In this document: piece by piece, positions 58,508 to 64,000 of the stretch | Position numbering within the stretch: the first letter of the stretch is position 1 | Layout of the letters: the number at the start of each line of letters is the position of its first letter | Assembly: GCA_036625225.1 (NCBI GenBank) | Contig: JAZKUF010000003.1 | Coordinates: 248,001 to 312,000 of the forward strand | Length of the DNA: 64,000 bases | DNA from: Accumulibacter jenkinsii | GTDB taxonomy: Bacteria; Pseudomonadota; Gammaproteobacteria; Burkholderiales; Rhodocyclaceae | Direction: 5' to 3' | Program-made: the position numbers and the translations under genes | Notes under the pieces: model-generated | What the model was told of the DNA's origin: nothing | The model's input: the letters and a program-made list of their open reading frames with translations, nothing else | The model's database searches: none

Positions 58508-59667
58508 GAAAACAGACGCTGGGCGAGGGCGCCGCCGGCCGGCAGCTGGCGATGGGCCATCGCCGTCTGATACTGCACCACCTGCCGGCGAATCGGCTCG
58601 ATCGCGGTCTCCGACAGCGGCCGCCGGTTATCGTCGACCAGGGCGCCGCGCAGCGACTCGGCAAAACGGCGGCCGAGTTCAACCATCTGGGTGAGCACGC
58701 GATCACCATTTGCCACCTGCGGCACGTCGAGCAGGAAGGTCACCGCGTGCGTGCTCAGGGTGCGTATCGATTCGGCCGAGAAGCTCTGCGTCTCCTGGTT
58801 GGTGAGGACGAAGAGCACTTTTCCGTCGTCGTCGCAAAGGGTGAAATGACCGGCACTGTCGAGCACCATGCCCGCCGATTCGGCCAGTGCCCGCAACTTG
58901 GTGCCGGCAAAGACCTGCCCCTGGCTGATCACGTTGATACCGATCTGGATATCGACTCCGGCGCAGAACTCGTCGAGTTGTGCCGCCAGGCGCAAAGCCG
59001 GTTCGCGCAGTGGCAACTCGGCAACGCCCATCAGTTCGGTCGCCAGATCCTGCATCGCGACATGAAAGATCGACAGGTCTGCGTCACGCAGCGGACCCTT
59101 GCGGTCAACCAGCTGCAGCCCGACCCGGATATGCCGGTAAGCGCCGTCGGCGTCCTCGTGGATCGGTTCCCACGCCAGCGCCTGTTCGTTGAAGCCGATC
59201 CAGTGCAGCGGTTTGCCGAGCCGCGCCAGAGCCGCGCGCTGTGCTTCCCGGATCTGGCTGGCGGTCGCCGTTTGCGAGACCTCGATCGCGGCGATGTAAT
59301 CGATCGCCGGCGAGAGCAGGCAAAGCGGCCGCGAACTCCAGTGGGTGGCCGTCTCGTCGGGCGGCGAAACCGCCGCCGCCGAGCTCTGCGCGCTGTTCTG
59401 CGGATCGGCGTTCTCCGGTTGCTCCGGCGCCAGCGGCTCCGGGTGCAGTAGCGGCTCGAGCCGTTCCCGGCCGGCGTTGGCGCTCGCTTCTGTCGGCGCC
59501 TTGTCCGGCGCCGGTTCATCGAGCAGGATGTCCGCCTGGCGAGCGCCCAAAAGGGCCTCCGCCAGTTTGCGGTGCTTGTGTTCCTGCCACTTGTTGTAGG
59601 CCAGGACGCCAATCACTGCGGCGCCCCCAAGGCCGATCAAACCCATCTGCAAGTCCGTCATGTCCAT
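58504..59667 (-). CDS. zipA: Cell division protein ZipA
   Basis: 387 residues. An N-terminal membrane segment (about 5-24, LQMGLIGLGGAAVIGVLAY), a charged and Pro/Ala-rich linker (about 45-115), and a C-terminal ZipA domain with RHIRVGLQLVDRKGPL and a phenylalanine-rich end. It anchors FtsZ to the inner membrane. The stop overlaps ligA. Lies between smc and ligA as in many betaproteobacteria. Confidence 0.85.
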   Translation of the reverse strand: MDMTDLQMGLIGLGGAAVIGVLAYNKWQEHKHRKLAEALLGARQADILLDEPAPDKAPTEASANAGRERLEPLLHPEPLAPEQPENADPQNSAQSSAAAVSPPDETATHWSSRPLCLLSPAIDYIAAIEVSQTATASQIREAQRAALARLGKPLHWIGFNEQALAWEPIHEDADGAYRHIRVGLQLVDRKGPLRDADLSIFHVAMQDLATELMGVAELPLREPALRLAAQLDEFCAGVDIQIGINVISQGQVFAGTKLRALAESAGMVLDSAGHFTLCDDDGKVLFVLTNQETQSFSAESIRTLSTHAVTFLLDVPQVANGDRVLTQMVELGRRFAESLRGALVDDNRRPLSETAIEPIRRQVVQYQTAMAHRQLPAGGALAQRLFS

Positions 59668-59669
59668 TC

Positions 59670-62600
59670 CTAAACGAGTTGCTCGCGCATGCGCAGCGCT
59701 TCTTCCATATCGACTTCGACGATGCGCGAGACGCCGGATTCCTGCATGGTTACCCCGACGAGTTGTTGCGCCATCTCCATCGTGATCTTGTTGTGGCTGA
59801 TGAAGAGAAACTGCGTCTGGGTCGACATGCGTCGCACCATGGCGCAGAAGCGTTCGGTATTGGTATCGTCGAGCGGCGCATCGACTTCGTCAAGCAGGCA
59901 GAAAGGTGCCGGGTTGAGCTGAAACATCGAGAATACCAGCGCAATCGCCGTCAGCGCCTTTTCGCCGCCCGAAAGCAGGTGAATTGTCGAATTTTTCTTG
60001 CCCGGCGGCTGCGCCATGACCTGCAGACCGGCGTCGAGGATCTCGTCGCCGGTGATCATCAGCCTCGCCTCGCCGCCGCCGAAAAGGGTCGGGAACAGTT
60101 CGCCAAAGCTCTTGTTCACCGCATCGAAGGTGGTCTGCAGCAGCTCTCTCGTTTCGCGGTCGATGCGCCGGATCGCGCTCTCCAGCGTTGCCATCGCCTG
60201 TGTCAGGTCCGCCGACTGGGTGTCGAGGTAACCCTTGCGCTGGCGTGCCGCGTCGAGTTCGTCGAGCGCCGCGAGATTGACCGCGCCGAGGGCTTCGATC
60301 GCCCGCTGCAGGGCCGTGATCGCGCTCTGCAGCGTGCTCGCGCGGGCGCCGGCGAGATCGCCCTGCAGCGAGGACTCATCCGCCTGCGCTTCGGCGAGCT
60401 GGCGCGCGAACTGTTCGCAATTGAGGCCGGCCGCCTGTTCGCCGAGCTTCAGTTCACCGATCCGGTGGCGCAGCGGGTCGAGGCTCTGCTCGACTTTCAG
60501 CCGCTGCTCGTCAAGCACGCGCAGGGCGTTGGTCGCTGCTGCGAGCGCGTCGCGCGTGTTGGCCAGCGCCTGCTCGCCGGCGACCCGGAGGGTCAGAGCG
60601 GCCTGCAGCGGCGCTTCGAGATCGTCGGCCTGGCGGGCACTGGCGGTTTCCTCGCAGCGCGCGAGTTCTTCGCAGGTGCGTTCGAGCTGGCGCACCGCGA
60701 GTTCCCGGTTGGCTGCGAGTTCCTGCAATCGGTTGCGACATTCGCGCTGCGAAAAGCCGGCCTCGCGCAGTTCCCGTTCGGCACCGTTGGCCTGTTCGCG
60801 CTCGTCGCGCAGCCTCCGCTCGCTTTCTTCGAACTGCGCCCGCAGCGCCTGCATGACCGTTTGCAAGGCGCCCAGTTGTTCGCGCTGAAGGTCGAACGCC
60901 TGATCGGCGACGAAAAGGCGCTGGCGCTCGTTTTCTTCCTCGGCGACCATTTCGGCAAGGCTGCCGGTGATCTGCGCCTGCCGCTCGGCGAAGCGCTCCT
61001 GCGCCTGCGACAGCTTGAGCAGCTCGACCTGGAGGGCGTGCGCCCGGTTCTGCAGCCCACCGGCCTGCTGGCGTGTCTCGTGCAGGGCCTGCTGGAGGTC
61101 GGCCAGGCGCAGCTCGACTTCACCGAGCTGCGCCTGCGCCTGCTCGACTCTTTCTTCGCGCGCAGCGACCACCGCTGCCAGCGTATCGATCTCGCGCTGA
61201 CGTTCGAGCAGACCATGCGCTGCCGTGTCCGGCGCGAACAGCGTCACGCTCTGCCGGCTGACGACATCGCCGCCGGCGGTAACGCAGCAGGCACCGGCCG
61301 CGAGCTCGCTGCGCCGCGCAAGAGCGGCGGCGAGATTGGGCGCGATCTGCACCCCGTCGAGCCAATCGGCGACGATCGACGACAGCTGCTGATCGTCGCC
61401 GCGGATGCGCGAGAGGAGGCTGTCCTTCGCTGGCGGCGCCGGCAGCGGCTGGGCCACGAGGGGCAGCAACAGGGTCAGCCGGGCGCCCGGTCGATCCTCG
61501 CTCCACGCCGGGTCAGCACGCGGCACCGGCAAGGCGGCCAACCGCTCGCGCAGGATCGCTTCGACCGCGTCTTCCCAGCCGGCCTCGACCTGCAGCGACT
61601 GCCACAGCGCCTGGCGGGTGTCGATGCCGTGCCGGCGCAGCCAGTCTTCGAGCTTGCCGTTGCTCTGCAGGCGCTGCTGCAGTTGCTGCAGGGCGCTGCG
61701 ACGAGCGCCAGCTTCGGCACGGTCCTGCTCGACCTGTCGGACTGCGGCCAGCAGTTCGCGCCGGCGCTGTTCCAGATGCGCGAGCGCGAGCTGCTGCTCC
61801 TGCTGGCTGCCGAGCGTCGCGCCCAGCCGCTCGCCCAGTTCGTCGACCGCCTGCTGGCGCTCGCCAATCGCGGCGAGGTCGGGGGCCGCCAGCGCCTGAC
61901 GTTCCTGCAGCAGGCGTTCGCGGCGACTGGCGAGCGTTTGCAGCGTACGTTGCGCGTGTCCGCGATGGGTCTGTTCGACCTGCAGCCGCTGTTCGGCCTG
62001 ATTGATCCCGGCGCGCTGACGACTGACCGCTGCGAGCGCTGCGGCGTGTCGCTCCTCGGCCAGCGGCAGACGCTCCTGGCGGGCATCGAGTCGCCTCTGA
62101 CCGTCTTCGACGCGTGCGTCGGCGAGCCTCAGCAGGGCCTGCCAGTGCGCCTCGTCGCTCGCCAGCGTCGCCGCCCGGGCCTGCCACTGCGCGCGTTCGT
62201 CGGTCAACTTGGCCAACCGTTCATCATCCTCACGGCGCGCGTCACGGCGGTGCCTGAGCTCGGCTTCGATGCGGGCGACTTCGGCGTTGGCGGCAAAGAG
62301 CGCACTCTGCGCGGCATGGACGTCGTCGCTGGCGGCAAAATGCGCTGCGCGTGCTGCTTCGAGTGCGGCCTCGAGCTGCCGCAGCGCCGCGTGGCGGGTG
62401 TCGAGATCGATCGTCGCCTGTTCGACCTCGTGCGTCAGCCGCTGGTGCTCGCGTTGGGCTTCATTGCGTCGCAGGAGCCAGAGCAGTTGCTGCTTGCGGG
62501 AAAGGGCGTCGCTGTGCTCGCGGAACTGACGCGCGACGCTGGCCTGACTTTCGAGATGTTCCATCCGCGCCGCGAGCTCGCTGCGGATGTCCTCGACCCG

Positions 62601-63176
62601 GCTCAGGTTGTCGCGCGCGTCGGCCAGCCGGCGCTCGGTTTCGCGGCGCCTTTCCTTGTAGCGTGTGACGCCGGCAGCCTCTTCGAGAAAGAACCGCAGT
62701 TCATCGGGCTTCGCGTCGATGATCCGGGAGATGGTGCCCTGACCGATGATCGCGTAGGCGCGCGGACCGAGTCCGGTGCCGAGAAAGAGGTCGGTCACGT
62801 CCTTGCGGCGGACGTGCAGGTTATTGATGGAGTACTCGGATTGACCATTGCGCGTCAGCAGGCGCTTGACCGAGAGCTCGGCGTACTGCGACCACTGACC
62901 GCCGAGACGACCGAGAGAGTTGTCGAAGACCAGTTCGACGGCTGCCCGCGACACCGCTTTGCGCGTCGAGGAACCGTTGAAGATGACGTCCTGCATCGAT
63001 TCGCCGCGCAGCTCGGAGGCCTTCGACTCGCCTAGCACCCAGCGCACGGCATCGATCACGTTCGATTTGCCGCAACCGTTGGGGCCCACGACGCCGACCA
63101 GTTGCCCAGGCAAGGCAAGCAGGGTCGGATCGACGAACGATTTGAAGCCGGCGAGTTTCAGCTTGGTCAGGCGCAT
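59670..63176 (-). CDS. smc: Chromosome segregation protein SMC
   Basis: 1168 residues, start ATG 63176 (MRLTKLKLAGFKSFVDP). N-terminal Walker A VGPNGCGKSNVIDAV, long coiled coils on both sides of a hinge (about 500-650), then the C-terminal signature LLSGGEKALTAIALVFSM and Walker B LLDEVDAPLDDTNTERF. The ATPase head and hinge are complete. Compacts and organises chromosomes. Followed 2 bases later by zipA. Confidence 0.97.
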   Translation of the reverse strand: MRLTKLKLAGFKSFVDPTLLALPGQLVGVVGPNGCGKSNVIDAVRWVLGESKASELRGESMQDVIFNGSSTRKAVSRAAVELVFDNSLGRLGGQWSQYAELSVKRLLTRNGQSEYSINNLHVRRKDVTDLFLGTGLGPRAYAIIGQGTISRIIDAKPDELRFFLEEAAGVTRYKERRRETERRLADARDNLSRVEDIRSELAARMEHLESQASVARQFREHSDALSRKQQLLWLLRRNEAQREHQRLTHEVEQATIDLDTRHAALRQLEAALEAARAAHFAASDDVHAAQSALFAANAEVARIEAELRHRRDARREDDERLAKLTDERAQWQARAATLASDEAHWQALLRLADARVEDGQRRLDARQERLPLAEERHAAALAAVSRQRAGINQAEQRLQVEQTHRGHAQRTLQTLASRRERLLQERQALAAPDLAAIGERQQAVDELGERLGATLGSQQEQQLALAHLEQRRRELLAAVRQVEQDRAEAGARRSALQQLQQRLQSNGKLEDWLRRHGIDTRQALWQSLQVEAGWEDAVEAILRERLAALPVPRADPAWSEDRPGARLTLLLPLVAQPLPAPPAKDSLLSRIRGDDQQLSSIVADWLDGVQIAPNLAAALARRSELAAGACCVTAGGDVVSRQSVTLFAPDTAAHGLLERQREIDTLAAVVAAREERVEQAQAQLGEVELRLADLQQALHETRQQAGGLQNRAHALQVELLKLSQAQERFAERQAQITGSLAEMVAEEENERQRLFVADQAFDLQREQLGALQTVMQALRAQFEESERRLRDEREQANGAERELREAGFSQRECRNRLQELAANRELAVRQLERTCEELARCEETASARQADDLEAPLQAALTLRVAGEQALANTRDALAAATNALRVLDEQRLKVEQSLDPLRHRIGELKLGEQAAGLNCEQFARQLAEAQADESSLQGDLAGARASTLQSAITALQRAIEALGAVNLAALDELDAARQRKGYLDTQSADLTQAMATLESAIRRIDRETRELLQTTFDAVNKSFGELFPTLFGGGEARLMITGDEILDAGLQVMAQPPGKKNSTIHLLSGGEKALTAIALVFSMFQLNPAPFCLLDEVDAPLDDTNTERFCAMVRRMSTQTQFLFISHNKITMEMAQQLVGVTMQESGVSRIVEVDMEEALRMREQLV

Positions 63177-63369
63177 GGGACTTTTACTAGACCGCGAACG
63201 GGACAGCCGCGCCGGAAGTGATCGGCAGGAGCGCGATGGCGAGCGAGTCTCGGCCAGCAGCCCGCTGGTGGACAACACAAAGATACTCCCCCGGAATACT
63301 ATCAGAGCTGCCTATGATAGCATTCAGTCCGCGCGATTCGTTTTCCCGCGCAGTCCACTCGGAATGACC

Positions 63370-63789
63370 ATGAGCACGCAAGCGGCCAGAGCCCTCGAAA
63401 CCTTCGCCAATCCGGCGGCGCAGCGGGATTTTCACATTCACATGGAGATTCCGGAATTCACCTGCCTGTGCCCGAAGACCGGCCAGCCCGATTTCGCGAC
63501 GCTGATTCTCGACTACATTCCGGACCGGACCTGCGTCGAGCTGAAGAGCCTGAAGCTCTATATCTGGTCTTTCCGCAACACCGGCTGCTTCCACGAGGAA
63601 GTCAGCAATCGCATCCTCGATGACCTCGTCAGCGCCACCAGTCCCCGCTACATGCGGCTGACGGCGCGTTTCTACGTCCGCGGCGGCATCTTCACGACGG
63701 TGGTGGTCGAACACCGCCAGGCTGGCTGGATGCCGGCGCCGGTGGTGAACCTCGCCGATTTTGCCCGCCAGTCCAACCGCAGCGAGTGA
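63370..63789 (+). CDS. queF: NADPH-dependent 7-cyano-7-deazaguanine reductase
   Basis: 139 residues of the short (unimodular) QueF type. The nucleophile Cys is in EFTCLCPKTGQPDFATL, and the substrate/NADPH region is ELKSLKLYIWSFRNTGCFHEEV. It reduces preQ0 to preQ1 in queuosine synthesis. ATG at 63370 is chosen over 63364 because GGA lies 6 bases upstream of it; either is possible. Divergent from smc, with about 190 bases between. Followed by the UPF0149 gene 4 bases after the stop. Confidence 0.94.
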   Translation: MSTQAARALETFANPAAQRDFHIHMEIPEFTCLCPKTGQPDFATLILDYIPDRTCVELKSLKLYIWSFRNTGCFHEEVSNRILDDLVSATSPRYMRLTARFYVRGGIFTTVVVEHRQAGWMPAPVVNLADFARQSNRSE

Positions 63790-63793
63790 ACCC

Positions 63794-64000
63794 ATGACCC
63801 TGCAGGCCCAACTCAGCGACTGTCAGCTCCTGCGCCTGGAGCAACTGCTCGACGAACCTGAACTGGAGCAGGCGATGCGGCTCGACGAGACCCAGGGCTA
63901 TCTCTGCGCCGCGCTCGCCGGCCCCCAGCCGATCCCCGAAGGGCAGTGGCTGAGCGAAGTGCTCGGCGACGCCGAAGACCGTTTCGGCGCTGCCGGGCGC
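63794..64000 (+). CDS. UPF0149/YecA-family protein, 3' end outside the window
   Basis: The first 69 codons of a UPF0149-type protein (MTLQAQLSDCQLLRLEQL, then AMRLDETQGYLCAALAGPQP). Similar proteins start with a helical domain followed by a SEC-C zinc motif, which would lie outside the window. Cotranscribed with queF. Function unknown. Confidence 0.75.
   Translation, partial: MTLQAQLSDCQLLRLEQLLDEPELEQAMRLDETQGYLCAALAGPQPIPEGQWLSEVLGDAEDRFGAAGR

Noticed and set aside
59241..63035. 1264-residue plus-strand open frame over smc and zipA
   Set aside because: Antisense shadow of smc; Arg/Leu/Gln-rich with no domain signature.

Overview
The window looks like a high-GC betaproteobacterial chromosome. 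The style of pilU, dapE, prmB, pepN, rng, smc and queF, together with a molybdenum nitrogenase cluster with draT and abundant c-di-GMP and chemosensory genes, suggests Rhodocyclales, possibly the Candidatus Accumulibacter group. That assignment is inferred from gene content only; no search was run.

Layout. 1-6.5 kb is housekeeping: the end of pilU, then dapE-prmB-SGNH lipoprotein with overlapping genes, pepN, and a tRNA-Arg(ACG) with its own promoter and a strong terminator. 6.6-19.9 kb is an accessory region. It holds a c-di-GMP-I (GEMM-I) riboswitch, IS66-family remnants, a 346-bp tandem duplication, a giant DUF4347/RTX secreted protein gene split by a 1.7-kb IS1380-family element, a membrane chemoreceptor with a c-type haem motif and a C-terminal PilZ domain, and a decayed RES-domain gene. 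19.9-27.7 kb is a nif cluster: nifH-nifD-nifK-nifT-ferredoxin-nafY-like plus two unknown genes on the minus strand, with divergent draT. A sigma-54 promoter and a NifA-type upstream site lie between nifH and draT.

27.7-43.0 kb is the most interesting part: one tightly packed minus-strand operon. It runs soluble double-tip receptor, triple CheW, CheB, HEAT protein, CheR, CheY, CheA, STAS, CheY, membrane receptor, RsbR, RsbS, RsbT, second RsbT-like ATPase, RsbX, histidine kinase, response regulator, and a ParA stump. The histidine kinase carries an RsbU-type N-terminal domain, the domain RsbT binds in Bacillus. The sequence therefore predicts a chemosensory array wired to a stressosome whose released switch kinase drives a two-component system instead of a sigma-factor cascade. 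The ParA gene is cut at the junction with the nif region.

43.5-49.1 kb has a FixJ-type regulator, rng, trhP/yegQ, a glycosyltransferase-like gene and half of an aldehyde dehydrogenase fold. 49.1-54.0 kb has two tandem paralogous REC-PAS-GGDEF proteins whose receiver domains lack the phospho-acceptor Asp. 54.0-64.0 kb returns to core genes: LMW-PTP, def, MTI phosphorylase, hpt, ligA, zipA and smc on the minus strand, then queF and a UPF0149 gene on the plus strand.

Common thread: c-di-GMP production (two GGDEF proteins), sensing by RNA (riboswitch) and by protein (PilZ), and a large secreted adhesin-like target all lie in the same 47 kb. Start codons were chosen from ribosome-binding sites, overlaps and family starts. 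No CRISPR array was seen.
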